Shown here one piece after another: positions 16,494-26,065 of a DNA stretch of 64,000 bases. The stretch spans positions 62,001 through 126,000 of the forward strand of contig NZ_QKOB01000003.1 in the NCBI RefSeq assembly GCF_003226535.1, in the 5' to 3' direction. This stretch comes from Meiothermus sp. Pnk-1 (GTDB lineage: Bacteria; Deinococcota; Deinococci; Deinococcales; Thermaceae). Below the pieces are notes generated by a model that worked only from the letters and a program-made list of their open reading frames with translations, had not been told where the DNA came from and made no database searches. Position numbers and translations under genes: made by a program. Numbering within the stretch: position 1 is the first letter of the stretch; each line of letters opens with the position of its first letter.

Positions 16494-19400
16494 ATGGAAA
16501 CCAACGCTGCGGATTCGCTCAGGGCCTCCCACGAGAAAGCCCTGCGGCTGGTGCGGATCCTCGAGCTGCTCAGGCTCAAGCCCTGGACCGCCCAGCAGCT
16601 CGCCGCCGCCCTCGGGGTCAAGAAGCGGGCGGTGCTGTACTACCTCGAAGACCTGCGGGGGCTCGAGCCCCACCTGGGCTTCCGCCTGCTGCATGACGAG
16701 ATCCGGCACACCTACGCCCTGAGCTCTGGCGTGGTGCTCAGCGACATCGAAAAAGTGGTCGCGCACACCGCCCTGCGGATGCTCTACCACCACTCGCCCG
16801 GTCACAACCAGCAGTACCTCGAGGCCATGCTCAAGCTGGCCCGCGGCCTGCCCGAGCCGGCCCGGACCATCGCGCAAAAGAGCGCCGAGGCCATGGCGGC
16901 GCGGGAGCCCGGCCTCGAGGGGGGCAACCTCGAGAAGATCGCCAACGCCTGGTTCCGCCGGCAACTCATCCGCTTCGAGTACCAGCTCCCCGAGCGGCGC
17001 GATCCCGTGAGCTTTGAGCTGGAGACCTACTTCATCGAGGTCTCGCGGGCCAACATGGCCGTTTACGTCATCGGCCGCGAGCGCAGCTACAAGAACGAGC
17101 TACGCACCTTCAAGCTCGCGCGGATGCGCTTCGTCACCCTGATCGGTCCGACCGAGGCCTACGAGATCCCCGAGGGCTTCGACCCCAAAGAGTACCTCTC
17201 CGACGCCTGGGGCGTCGTGGGGAGTGGGGGCAGGCCGGTGCGGGTGCGGCTGCGCTTCTCACCCCAGGCCGTCCAGCGCATCCGGGAGGGGGGCTACCCC
17301 AACCTCAGAGAGCTGGAGGAGGGCGACGACGGCAGCCTGGTGGTGGAGCTCCGCGTGGGCGCCGACGAGGAGGGTTTCCCCCTCGAGCTGCTCTCCTGGA
17401 TTCAGGGTTGGGGGCCGCGCGTGGAAGTGCTGGAGCCGGAGGTGTTGCGGCAGCGCTGGCTCGAGGAGGCCCGGGCGGTGGTGGAGCGCTACGCCTCGAG
17501 CCGGCCCCACTACTGGGCCCATACCCACCCCGATCCCTCCCGCTGGCAGCCCTTGCGGGAGCACCTGGGCCGCGTGGCCGAGCTGGCTGCGGCCAGGGCG
17601 CGGGCTTTTGGCGAGGCGGAGAAGGGGTGGCTGGCCGGCCGCCTGCACGACGTGGGCAAGTACGGCGACCTTTTCCAGCGCCGGCTGGAGGGCAAAGAGC
17701 GGGGGCTGGACCACTGGTCGGCGGGAGCCCACCTCGCCTTGTTCGAGTACTGCGCGCCCCAGGTGGCCCTGGCCATCCAGGGCCACCACATCGGCCTGCA
17801 GAGCGGGGCCAAGGAGAGCCTCAAGGAGATGCGGCTACGGGAGGATGGCCGGGGTTTCCCGGGCGAGCTGCGCCTGAGCGAGGCCCGGTTGGAGCTGCTC
17901 AGGGAACGCTGGCAAGCCGACGGCCTCGAGCTGCCCCCACCCCGCCAGGCCCAGATAGCCCTTCCGCAGAACGCCGCGGCCATGCTCGAGACCCGCATGC
18001 TCTTCTCGGCCCTGGTGGACGCCGATTTTCTGGACACCGAAGCCCACCTACGGGGGCCGGAAGCCCGCCCCACCCCGCCCCCCCTGCAGGCCGCGCGAGC
18101 CCTGGAGCGGCTCGAGGCCCGCCTGCAGGAGCTGGCCCAGGACCAGGGCTTACCCTCAGCCATCCGCCGACTTCGCCAGCAGGTCTCTGAGGCCTGTGCA
18201 AGGGCCGCACAACAAGACGCCCGCCTCTTTACCCTCACCGCCCCCACCGGCAGCGGCAAAACCCTGGCCATGCTGCGCTTCGCCCTGCGCCGGGCTGTGC
18301 AAGACCCCCGCATACGGCGCATCGTGGTGGTGCTCCCCTACCTGTCCATCCTCGACCAGACCGTGCGCATCTACCGCGAGCTGTTCGCCGATTTTGGGCC
18401 CCACTACATCCTGGAAGACCACAGCCTGGCCTACCGCCCGCTGCGCAAGGATTCCTCCGACGAGCAAGACCTACAGGAGCGCGAGCGCCGCCTCTTGAGC
18501 GAGAACTGGGAGGCCCCCATCGTCCTCACCACCCACGTGCAGCTGCTGGAGAGCCTGCACGCGAGCCGCCCCGGGGCCTGCCGCAAGCTGCACAACCTGG
18601 CCGGGAGCGTGCTGCTGTTCGACGAGGTCCAGACCCTGCCCACCCACCTGGCGGTGCCCACCCTCAAGACCCTTTCGCACCTGGCCAGCGACAAGTACGG
18701 CGCGGTGGTGGTCTTCGCCACCGCCACCCAGCCGGCCTTCGATAGCCTGCACAGCAAAGTTCAGGAAAACGAACCGCAGGGCTGGCAGCCGCGGGAGATC
18801 GTACCGGACCCGGCTGCGCTCTTTGGCCAAAGCCGGCGAGTGGCGGTGGAATGGCGGCTCAAAAACCCCACCCCCAACCCGGCCCTGGCGACCCTGCTGG
18901 AGGCCGACCCCCAGGCTTTGGTGGTGCTCAACCTCAAGCGGCAGGCCCATAGGCTCTTTCGGCTGGCCCAAGAACGGGGCCTGGAGGGGCTTTATCACCT
19001 CTCCACCGCGCTGTGCCCGGCCCACCGGAAGAGGGCGCTGGAGGAGATCCAGGCCCGCCTGGAGGCCGCTCAACCCTGCCGCCTGATCGCCACCCAGGTG
19101 GTGGAGGCCGGGGTGGAGCTGGATTTCCCGGTGGGCTACCGGGCCTTGGGGCCCTTGGAGGCCATCGCCCAGACCGCGGGCCGGGTCAACCGGCACGGCC
19201 TGCGCCCGGAGGGGCGGCTGGTGGTCTTTTGGCCCGAGGACGAAGGCTACCCCGACCGGGCCTACGCCCAGGCCGCCGGGCTCACCCGGGCTTTGCAGGC
19301 CGAGGGGGGCCTCGAGCTCACCCCCGAGGCCTTCCGCCGCTACTACCACAGCCTCTACGGGCTGCAAAGCGTAAGCGACCCCGAGATCGAAGGGCTCATC

Positions 19401-19733
19401 AAAACCCAGAACTACGCCGAGCTGGCCCGCCGCTACCGGATCATCGAAACCTCGGCGGTGAACGTGGTAGTCCCCTACGACGACGAGGCCCGGGCGCTGA
19501 TGCAGGAGGCGCGCGAGCGCGGCATCGCCGCGGACTGGATCCACCGGGCCCGGCCCTACGCGGTGCCCTACTTCCTGCCCAAGGGCGGCCCGCCGCCTTT
19601 CCTGGAGACGGTTTTTCTGCGCTACGGACGGGCCGAGGCCCCCGACTGGTACCTGTGCCCGGACCCTGCCCTCTACGACGCCTCCCTGGGCTTCATCCCG
19701 GAGGAAGGGAGCGGCGTGGGGTTGGTCATATAG
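16494..19733 (+). CDS. cas3: WYL-domain regulator fused to Cas3 nuclease-helicase
   Basis: 1079 residues. Residues 10-75 are a winged HTH (WTAQQLAAALGVKKRAVLYYLEDL), and 140-320 a WYL-type ligand/RNA-binding region with the WCX-like tail. From about 340 a Cas3 HD nuclease begins, with RLHDVGKYGD near 382 and HHIGLQ near 430. The SF2 helicase has Walker A TAPTGSGKT near 581, DEVQ near 708 and QTAGRVNRHG near 893. Type I-C Cas3 normally begins with the HD domain; WYL regulators are normally separate autoregulators of CRISPR loci. The frame is continuous and coding across the joint (17460-17530). First gene of the operon. Confidence 0.9.
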   Translation: METNAADSLRASHEKALRLVRILELLRLKPWTAQQLAAALGVKKRAVLYYLEDLRGLEPHLGFRLLHDEIRHTYALSSGVVLSDIEKVVAHTALRMLYHHSPGHNQQYLEAMLKLARGLPEPARTIAQKSAEAMAAREPGLEGGNLEKIANAWFRRQLIRFEYQLPERRDPVSFELETYFIEVSRANMAVYVIGRERSYKNELRTFKLARMRFVTLIGPTEAYEIPEGFDPKEYLSDAWGVVGSGGRPVRVRLRFSPQAVQRIREGGYPNLRELEEGDDGSLVVELRVGADEEGFPLELLSWIQGWGPRVEVLEPEVLRQRWLEEARAVVERYASSRPHYWAHTHPDPSRWQPLREHLGRVAELAAARARAFGEAEKGWLAGRLHDVGKYGDLFQRRLEGKERGLDHWSAGAHLALFEYCAPQVALAIQGHHIGLQSGAKESLKEMRLREDGRGFPGELRLSEARLELLRERWQADGLELPPPRQAQIALPQNAAAMLETRMLFSALVDADFLDTEAHLRGPEARPTPPPLQAARALERLEARLQELAQDQGLPSAIRRLRQQVSEACARAAQQDARLFTLTAPTGSGKTLAMLRFALRRAVQDPRIRRIVVVLPYLSILDQTVRIYRELFADFGPHYILEDHSLAYRPLRKDSSDEQDLQERERRLLSENWEAPIVLTTHVQLLESLHASRPGACRKLHNLAGSVLLFDEVQTLPTHLAVPTLKTLSHLASDKYGAVVVFATATQPAFDSLHSKVQENEPQGWQPREIVPDPAALFGQSRRVAVEWRLKNPTPNPALATLLEADPQALVVLNLKRQAHRLFRLAQERGLEGLYHLSTALCPAHRKRALEEIQARLEAAQPCRLIATQVVEAGVELDFPVGYRALGPLEAIAQTAGRVNRHGLRPEGRLVVFWPEDEGYPDRAYAQAAGLTRALQAEGGLELTPEAFRRYYHSLYGLQSVSDPEIEGLIKTQNYAELARRYRIIETSAVNVVVPYDDEARALMQEARERGIAADWIHRARPYAVPYFLPKGGPPPFLETVFLRYGRAEAPDWYLCPDPALYDASLGFIPEEGSGVGLVI

Positions 19734-19780
19734 ACCCGAGGGTTTGTGGGAGTGCGGCTATGTTGCTCAAAGGAGGAGCC

Positions 19781-20527
19781 ATGCGAAGGTTTAGCCTGGA
19801 AGTCTGGGGGGAGCTGGCCTGCTTCACCCGGCCTGAGTTCAAGGTCGAGCGCTTCAGCTACCCCCTCATCACCCCCAGCGCGGCGCGGGGCATCTTCGAC
19901 GCCATCTACCTGGACTTTGACCCACAGGGCAAAAGGCCCCTCATGTACTGGCAGGTGGAGCGCATCGAGGTGCTGCGCCCGGTGCGCTACATCAGCCTCA
20001 TGCGCAACGAGGTCAAGGAGAAGGCCAGCCTGCGCAACATCCAGACCTGGATGAAAGACCCCTCGAGCTTCGAGCCCCTCTACGCCGACGCCACCAAGGA
20101 CGACACCGGCCAGGACACCAAGGGCCGCACCCAGCGCCAGACCATGGCCCTCAAGGACGTGCGCTACCGCCTCACCGCCCACGCGGTGCTCTACCGCGAG
20201 GAGCACGCCCTGCGGCAGAAGATCGAGCACAGCTTCGAGCGCCGGGCCAGAGCCGGGCAGTGCCTCTACCAGCCCTACCTGGGCTGCCGCGAGTTCACCG
20301 GCTACTTCCGGCTGGTGGAGCCCGGCGAGGAGGCCCGGCCCGTGCCCTACAGCGAACGGATCGGCTGGATGCTCTACGACGTCTTCGACCTCTCGCGCCC
20401 GGGGGCGCCGCTGCGCACCGACAAGGGCGAGAAGCCCCAGATCAGCCTCTTCGAGGCCGAGGTGGTGGAGGGGGTGCTCGAGGTGCCCCCCTACGAGAGC
20501 CCGCAGGTGAGAAAAGGAGGTGTGTGA
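19781..20527 (+). CDS. cas5c: Cas5c (Cas5d), type I-C crRNA-processing subunit
   Basis: 248-residue RAMP protein. In type I-C it replaces Cas6, cutting pre-crRNA at the repeat hairpin and staying bound to the 5' handle. Family features are the start [35 protein letters not shown] split over residues 4-39 and [11 protein letters not shown] near 167. AAAGGAGGAGCC precedes the ATG. The gene follows Cas3 by 47 bases and overlaps cas8c (TGATG). Confidence 0.93.
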   Translation: MRRFSLEVWGELACFTRPEFKVERFSYPLITPSAARGIFDAIYLDFDPQGKRPLMYWQVERIEVLRPVRYISLMRNEVKEKASLRNIQTWMKDPSSFEPLYADATKDDTGQDTKGRTQRQTMALKDVRYRLTAHAVLYREEHALRQKIEHSFERRARAGQCLYQPYLGCREFTGYFRLVEPGEEARPVPYSERIGWMLYDVFDLSRPGAPLRTDKGEKPQISLFEAEVVEGVLEVPPYESPQVRKGGV

Positions 20528-22368
20528 TGCTGGCACAGCTTGTGGAATACGCCCGGCAAAAAGGCCTGGAGGCCGAACCCGGCTTCACCACCAAGGAGAT
20601 CCGCTGGCTGGCCGCGGTGAGCCCAGCGGGGCAGTTGACCGAGCTGATACCGCTGGACCAGGCTAAAACCGCCCCCGACCTCTCCCAGCCGGAGATGATG
20701 GCCCTGCCCGGCTACCTGAAGGTCGAGCAGGCCGCCCACTTCCTGGCCGACACCTGCGCGGTGGTGTTCGGCTTGGCCGAGCGGGACGCTCAAGGGGAGC
20801 CCAAGAAGCCTGAAGAGCACGCCAAGAACCTGCTAAAGCAGGCCACCTTCCGGCTGCTCATTCAACTTGCGGCCAAAGATGTGCCGCTGCTCGAGCCCAT
20901 CGCCCGGGCGCTGTCCGACCCCCAGCAGGTGCAGGGGTTTTTGGCGAAGCTCGAGGCCCAAGCCCAGAAAAAGGGCGCGGAAAAGCTCAAACCCACGGAT
21001 AAGATCTCCTTTTTCGTGCAGGGCCGCTGCGTGCTGGACTTCCCCGACTGGCACGGCTGGTGGCGGCAGTTTAGGGCCCAGGCCTTCCCCCGGTCGGGCG
21101 CGGCGGGCCAGATGCCCTCCTTTGCCAGCGGGGGGCTGGTCACCCCGGCCCCTACCCACCCCAAGGTGACCAAACTGGGCGGGAGCGCCTTTGGCCACGC
21201 CCTGGTGACCTACGACAAGGAGGCCTTCGAGTCCTACGGCCTCTCCCAAGGGGAGAACGCGGCGGTAGAGGAGGAGGCCGCCACCGCCTACCGGGCCGGG
21301 CTGGACGCGCTGTTGGAGAAAGCCGAGACCCTGGGCGAGATGAAGGTGGTGGTCTGGTACGACCGCGAGATCCCCGAGGAGGACGACTTCTTCCACGACC
21401 TCTTCGCCCCCGGCAGCGAGGCTGAGGAGCTACAGGCCCTCGAGCGCGCCCAGCGGGTGCTGGAGGCCCTCAAAACCGGCCAGGCCCCCCCGGAGATTCG
21501 CCACAGCCGCTTTTTCGCCGCCGCCCTGAGCCCGGCCTCGGGAAGGGTGATGGTGCGCGACTGGCAGAACGGCAGGTTGGAAGAGTTCGTAGAGGCGGTA
21601 AAGACCTGGTTCGAGCACCTGGCCATCGTGCGCCGCTCGGGCGACCGGCCCGCAGCTCTGCCGGGGCTTAATCGGCTCTTCTTGAGCCTGCAACGCCCCA
21701 AGGCCCCCGAGCAACGCCTCGACGACTACCTCAAGCCCATCAAAACCCTGCAAGTGCCCCTGTGGCGGGCGGCCCTGAACCCCAAGCTGCCCATCCCCTA
21801 TGGGGCCCTGGCCCGCGTCATGGAGTCCCACACCGCCGAGGTGATGACCGGGGCTTTCAGCGAGGCCCTCCGGGCCCAGAAGCCCGACGCTGCGGCCCTG
21901 GGGCGGATCTACGCCCGCATGGGGCTGTTGAAGGCCTACCACATTCGCAAAGGAGGAAGCATGAGCGCCGAACTCGACCTAAGCCACCCCAGCCCGGCCT
22001 ACCACTGTGGCCGCTTGATGTGCCTCTTGGCCCAGATCCAGGAGGCCGCCGCCGACGCCGAGATCAACGCCGGGGTGATCCAGCGCTACTACGGCGCGGC
22101 CAGCAGCACCCCGGCCCTGGTGCTGGGCCGCCTCACGCGGCTCTCGCAGCACCACCTGGCCAAGCTGGCCAAGGACTCCCCCGGCTTGGCCCACTGGTTC
22201 AACACCCGGCTGGCCGAGGTGTGGAAGGCCCTGGGAAAAAACCTTCCCCGCACCCTGAGCCTGGAGGAGCAGAGCCTATTCGCCCTGGGCTACTACCAGC
22301 AGCTCGCCGCCAGCCGGGTCAAAAAGGACGGCCCCGAAACCGCCCAAAGCCCGCTTTTCCAGGAGTAA
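20527..22368 (+). CDS. cas8c: Cas8c (Csd1), type I-C Cascade large subunit
   Basis: 613-residue large subunit of the I-C effector, responsible for PAM recognition and R-loop support. Landmarks are [11 protein letters not shown] near 160, [16 protein letters not shown] and [18 protein letters not shown], and the C-terminal helical region [21 protein letters not shown] typical of Csd1. It starts within the cas5c stop codon behind AAAAGGAGG. An internal ribosome site and ATG at 21961 give the small subunit. Confidence 0.93.
   Translation: MLAQLVEYARQKGLEAEPGFTTKEIRWLAAVSPAGQLTELIPLDQAKTAPDLSQPEMMALPGYLKVEQAAHFLADTCAVVFGLAERDAQGEPKKPEEHAKNLLKQATFRLLIQLAAKDVPLLEPIARALSDPQQVQGFLAKLEAQAQKKGAEKLKPTDKISFFVQGRCVLDFPDWHGWWRQFRAQAFPRSGAAGQMPSFASGGLVTPAPTHPKVTKLGGSAFGHALVTYDKEAFESYGLSQGENAAVEEEAATAYRAGLDALLEKAETLGEMKVVVWYDREIPEEDDFFHDLFAPGSEAEELQALERAQRVLEALKTGQAPPEIRHSRFFAAALSPASGRVMVRDWQNGRLEEFVEAVKTWFEHLAIVRRSGDRPAALPGLNRLFLSLQRPKAPEQRLDDYLKPIKTLQVPLWRAALNPKLPIPYGALARVMESHTAEVMTGAFSEALRAQKPDAAALGRIYARMGLLKAYHIRKGGSMSAELDLSHPSPAYHCGRLMCLLAQIQEAAADAEINAGVIQRYYGAASSTPALVLGRLTRLSQHHLAKLAKDSPGLAHWFNTRLAEVWKALGKNLPRTLSLEEQSLFALGYYQQLAASRVKKDGPETAQSPLFQE
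21961..22368 (+). CDS. cas11c: Cas11c small subunit from internal start within cas8c
   Basis: In-frame ATG at 21961 preceded by AAAGGAGGAAGC, a near-perfect ribosome site inside cas8c. It would give a 135-residue helical protein beginning [17 protein letters not shown] and sharing the C-terminus of Cas8c. Internal translation of Cas11 from the 3' end of cas8 is established for type I-C systems, where several copies line the inner face of the complex. The strength of the internal site makes this call likely here. Confidence 0.75.
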   Translation: MSAELDLSHPSPAYHCGRLMCLLAQIQEAAADAEINAGVIQRYYGAASSTPALVLGRLTRLSQHHLAKLAKDSPGLAHWFNTRLAEVWKALGKNLPRTLSLEEQSLFALGYYQQLAASRVKKDGPETAQSPLFQE

Positions 22369-22392
22369 ACCCACGCCAGAAGGAGGCTTGAT

Positions 22393-23373
22393 ATGTCCAA
22401 TCCCATCCAAAACCGCTACGAGTTCCTGCTCTTCTTCGACGTACAGGACGGCAACCCCAACGGCGACCCCGACTCGGGCAACGCCCCCCGCGTAGACCCC
22501 GAGGACGGCCACGGCCTGGTGAGCGACGTGGCCCTCAAGCGCCGCATCCGCAACTACGCCCAGGCTGCCGGAGCTCCCATTTTTGTCCAGCACGGCACCA
22601 ACCTCAACCGCCCCATCTTCGAGGCCCACGAAAAAACCGGCGGCTTTACCGGCGCCAAGACCAAGGACAAGGTCGAGGCGGCCCGTCGCTGGATGTGCGA
22701 GCAGTTCTTCGACGTGCGCACCTTTGGCGCGGTGATGAGCACCGGGGCCAACGCCGGGCAGGTGCGCGGCCCGGTGCAGATCACCTTTGCCCGCAGCCTC
22801 GACCCCATCTTCCCCGCCGAGTTCAGCATCACCCGCGGCGCGGTGGCCGAGGACGTCAAGAACGCCAAGACCCTGGAGGACTACCTGCGCTGGGAGGCCG
22901 AGCAGCCCGAGGACAAGCTGCGCACCATGGGCCGCAAGAGCCAGGTGGCCTACGGCCTCTACCTGGCCAAGGGCTTCATCAGCGCCCACCTGGCCCAGGG
23001 CACCGGATTCAGCCAGGCCGACCTCAAGCTGTTGGTGGAGGCCCTGCTCAACATGTTCGAGCACGACCGCAGCGCCAGCAAGGGGCACATGGCCACCCGC
23101 CGGCTCTACCTTTTCCAGCACGTGGGCAACGGCGACCCCAACAACCCTGAGCAGAACCGGCGCCAGGCCATGCTGGGCTGCGCTCCCGCGCACCGCCTGC
23201 TCGATCTGGGCCAGGTGGTCTCGGTGCGCCGGCTCGACGAGAGCCGGCCACCCCGCCGCTTCGCCGATTACGAGGTACAGGCCGACCCCGCCCGGCTGCC
23301 CAAGGGGGTGCGGATGCTCGAGCTGGACTACTGGGACGAGGCCAAGTTTGAAACCGGCTGGGTGGGGGCGTAG
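22393..23373 (+). CDS. cas7c: Cas7c (Csd2), type I-C backbone subunit
   Basis: 326-residue RAMP that polymerises along the crRNA. The Csd2 start [21 protein letters not shown] and [23 protein letters not shown] region are recognisable (residues 7-55), as is [11 protein letters not shown] near 106, which is the family's finger segment. AGAAGGAGGC precedes the ATG. It is the last gene of the I-C block; cmr1 starts 2 bases after its stop, joining the two effector modules. Confidence 0.94.
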   Translation: MSNPIQNRYEFLLFFDVQDGNPNGDPDSGNAPRVDPEDGHGLVSDVALKRRIRNYAQAAGAPIFVQHGTNLNRPIFEAHEKTGGFTGAKTKDKVEAARRWMCEQFFDVRTFGAVMSTGANAGQVRGPVQITFARSLDPIFPAEFSITRGAVAEDVKNAKTLEDYLRWEAEQPEDKLRTMGRKSQVAYGLYLAKGFISAHLAQGTGFSQADLKLLVEALLNMFEHDRSASKGHMATRRLYLFQHVGNGDPNNPEQNRRQAMLGCAPAHRLLDLGQVVSVRRLDESRPPRRFADYEVQADPARLPKGVRMLELDYWDEAKFETGWVGA

Positions 23374-23375
23374 CG

Positions 23376-24590
23376 ATGCCAAGGACGATCAAAATTCCAG
23401 CCCCAACCCTTACCGAGCCAAAACTAGAGACCTGGACGCTCAAGCTTAAGACCATCACCCCCCTGTTCGGCGGCAGCGCCACCCCCCGCGAGGTGGACCC
23501 TGAAAACCCGGTGCGGGCGGCCAGCGTACGCGGCCACCTGCGCTTCTGGTGGCGGGCCGTGGCGGGGGCGGCTGAAAAGCTGTTCGAGGCTGAGGAGGCC
23601 ATCTGGGGCAGCGCTGAGAAGCACGGCAAGGTAGCCCTGCGCGTCCTCGAGCCCAACGCCGGACAGCCTGTAAGGCCCTCGGAGCTCGTACCGGACAAGG
23701 GCGCGGCAAAAACCGGTCCGATGGAGCGGTTCTTTTTGCACCCTTTCAACGAAAACAAACGCGAGGGCTTGCCAGAGGCCAGCGGGCTAAAGTCGGTGGA
23801 GTTCACCCTGGAACTCGACGTAACCCAGCTTAGCCCAGAGGAAAAAGAGCAGCTCAAGACCGCGCTGCGTGCCTGGATTGCCTTCGGGGGGGTAGGGGCC
23901 CGCACCCGGCGGGGGGTGGGGGCGCTCGAGGCGCTGAGCGATGTCTCGGAATGGCTGCCTGCAAGCCCTAACCAGCTCAAAGCCTGGTTTGTGGTTTCAC
24001 CCATAGCGGAACCCCAGCACACCACCCTGGCCGGTGCGGTGATCTGCCTGGGGCAGCCCCACAAGCCCAACGCCAACGATCCCTACAAGGGGCAGGCCCC
24101 CTGGCGCGAGCTGGGCCGTTTCTGGGCGCGTTTTCGCAAGGGCCATTTCCTGGAAGACCCCCAGACTGGGCAAACCATGAAATACACCCCCATGGCCGGG
24201 GGCAAGTGGCGCGATCACCAAACCTTGAAGAACCTGGGGCACCACCAGCAGGAAGTTGCCCTCGTCAAGCCTTACCTGGGCCTGCCCATCGTCTACCAGC
24301 GTCTGGGAAATAGCTTCAGCGGCACCCTCGAGGCCCCCCACCCCCAGGGCCGGCGCATGGCCTCGCCGGTGATCCTCAAGCCCATGGCCTTTGCCGATGG
24401 CAGCCTGCGGCCTGCGGTGATCATCCTCCGTGCCCCGGCTCCCGAGCAGATCAAGATCGGGGGGCGGGAACTAAAGCTGCAGCTTCCCGAGCACGACCCC
24501 GTGCTGGATGCGCTCGAGGCCGGCGACGCACTGGAAGCGGTGCGCAAGGCCGCCCGCATCCAGGGCTTCGCCGTGGAGGTGCGCCTATGA
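23376..24590 (+). CDS. cmr1: Cmr1 (Cas7-group RAMP of type III-B)
   Basis: 404-residue RAMP protein, which caps the Cmr complex near the 3' end of the crRNA. The N-terminal family pattern LKTITPLFGGS and VRGHLRFWWRAVAG (residues 25-65) and the glycine-rich loop AFGGVGARTRRGVG near 170 support the call. It begins 2 bases after cas7c and ends overlapping cmr2 by ATGA. Confidence 0.93.
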   Translation: MPRTIKIPAPTLTEPKLETWTLKLKTITPLFGGSATPREVDPENPVRAASVRGHLRFWWRAVAGAAEKLFEAEEAIWGSAEKHGKVALRVLEPNAGQPVRPSELVPDKGAAKTGPMERFFLHPFNENKREGLPEASGLKSVEFTLELDVTQLSPEEKEQLKTALRAWIAFGGVGARTRRGVGALEALSDVSEWLPASPNQLKAWFVVSPIAEPQHTTLAGAVICLGQPHKPNANDPYKGQAPWRELGRFWARFRKGHFLEDPQTGQTMKYTPMAGGKWRDHQTLKNLGHHQQEVALVKPYLGLPIVYQRLGNSFSGTLEAPHPQGRRMASPVILKPMAFADGSLRPAVIILRAPAPEQIKIGGRELKLQLPEHDPVLDALEAGDALEAVRKAARIQGFAVEVRL

Positions 24591-26065
24591 GCCACCTGCT
24601 CTCCATCTCCCTCGGCCCGGTGCAGGACTTCATCGCCGCCGCCCGCCGCACCGCCGACCTGTACGCGGGTTCGCAAATCCTGCAGGAGCTGAGCAAGGAA
24701 GCTGCAAGGCATCTGGCCAATAACGGCGCTACGCTGATCTTCCCCGCCGACAAAGACGCCGACGGAGCCAACAAGATTCTGGCCGAGGTAACGGCAGACC
24801 CCAAGCGGCTTGCCGAGGAGACCAAAAAAGCCGTTCAGGAGAGGCTCTTGGGGCTTTGGAACGAGACCATCGGCAAACTCCCCGCCGAGCAAAGAAACCT
24901 GATCGACCAAGCAAGGGCCAAAGAGCAGCTCGGGAGTTTCCTCGAGTTCTACGCCGCTTGGGTTCCCCTGGACGGCGACTACCCCCAAGCCCGCCTGGCG
25001 GTGGAGCGCCTGCTGGCCGGGCGCAAGGCCCTGAGGGATTTTCTGCCTACTCAGCAAAACGACGACGGCGTGCCTAAGTCGGCCCTGGACCCCGCCCGCG
25101 CGGCGGTCATCGACCCGCGCCGCTGGGCCGGGGTGAATATCCGCCTCGAGGACGGTACTTACCGTCCCCTGCGCATCAAGCCCACCGAGCACCTCGACGC
25201 CCTCTCGCTGCTCAAGCGCTGCTACGGGGCTCTCAAGTCCGGGGTGGTGGTGGACACCCGCACTATGGCCCGGCGCTCCTGGAGGCCGGAAGCAGAGCCC
25301 GACGAGCGCTACGGCGAGGAAGACGACCATATCCCAGAGCCTCAGCCCTACCTGGCCATCCTGGTGGCCGACGGCGACCGCATGGGCGAGCTCATCGCCC
25401 GCCAGGACGACCCCCAAGCCCACCGCGGGCTTTCTCGCACCCTGGATGGTTTTGCCCGGAAAGCTCGAGCCATCGTGCCCCAATACGGCGGTTTCATGGT
25501 CTACTCCGGCGGCGACGACGTGCTGGCCTTTTTGCCGGTAAACCGGGCGGTGGAGTGCGCCAAGGAGCTCTCGGATGCCTTCCGCCAAGAGGTAAAGGGC
25601 ACCCTCTCGGCGGGAGTGGCCCTGGTACACTACCGCGAGCCGCTCTCCATTTCTCTGCAAAATGCGCGGGATGCGGAGAAAGCCGCCAAGAACGGCGGGC
25701 GCAACGCGCTGGCGGTGGCCCTGCACACCCGGGGCGGCTCGCCGGTCGCGGTGGTGCAGCCCTGGGACGAGCTGTCCTGGGGCGAGCTGCTGGAGGCCTA
25801 CCAAAACCGCCAGATTACCCGCGGCCTGGCCCATGAGCTGCGCGATCTGGTGCTGGAGTGGCAAGACGGGATGCGGGCCGATTACCTGCACAAAGAGGCC
25901 CAGCGGGTACTGGGCCGCAAAGAGGCCCGCGGCCTGCGCATCCCCGCCCCCACCGCCGACACCCCCACCTACCGCAAGGCCCTGCTGCGCTTTGTGGATC
26001 AGCTCATCATCGCCCGCTTCCTGAGCGGGCTCGAGGAGGAAGCCCATGCCGGAACGGGTGCTTGA
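24587..26065 (+). CDS. cmr2: Cmr2 (Cas10) lacking the HD domain
   Basis: 492-residue Cas10 of type III-B. It starts directly with the first Palm region (ISLGPVQDFIAAARRTADLYAGS within residues 6-28). LVADGDRMGELI is near 260, and the cyclase motif YSGGDDVLAF near 306 is intact. No N-terminal HD nuclease is present, and it is much shorter than HD-bearing Cas10 proteins. On target-RNA binding it should make cyclic oligoadenylates but not cut ssDNA. The downstream CARF protein is the obvious receiver. Confidence 0.93.
   Translation: MSHLLSISLGPVQDFIAAARRTADLYAGSQILQELSKEAARHLANNGATLIFPADKDADGANKILAEVTADPKRLAEETKKAVQERLLGLWNETIGKLPAEQRNLIDQARAKEQLGSFLEFYAAWVPLDGDYPQARLAVERLLAGRKALRDFLPTQQNDDGVPKSALDPARAAVIDPRRWAGVNIRLEDGTYRPLRIKPTEHLDALSLLKRCYGALKSGVVVDTRTMARRSWRPEAEPDERYGEEDDHIPEPQPYLAILVADGDRMGELIARQDDPQAHRGLSRTLDGFARKARAIVPQYGGFMVYSGGDDVLAFLPVNRAVECAKELSDAFRQEVKGTLSAGVALVHYREPLSISLQNARDAEKAAKNGGRNALAVALHTRGGSPVAVVQPWDELSWGELLEAYQNRQITRGLAHELRDLVLEWQDGMRADYLHKEAQRVLGRKEARGLRIPAPTADTPTYRKALLRFVDQLIIARFLSGLEEEAHAGTGA

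Noticed and set aside
16456-16494. A TTGACG / TAGACT promoter for the WYL-Cas3 gene
   Set aside because: The two boxes are separated by only 12 bases, too short for a normal sigma-A-type promoter.
17408-18190. Alternative-frame ORFs within the WYL-Cas3 gene, considered as evidence for two separate genes
   Set aside because: The main frame carries continuous, family-consistent residues through the joint, while the alternatives are Gly/Ala/Pro-rich.
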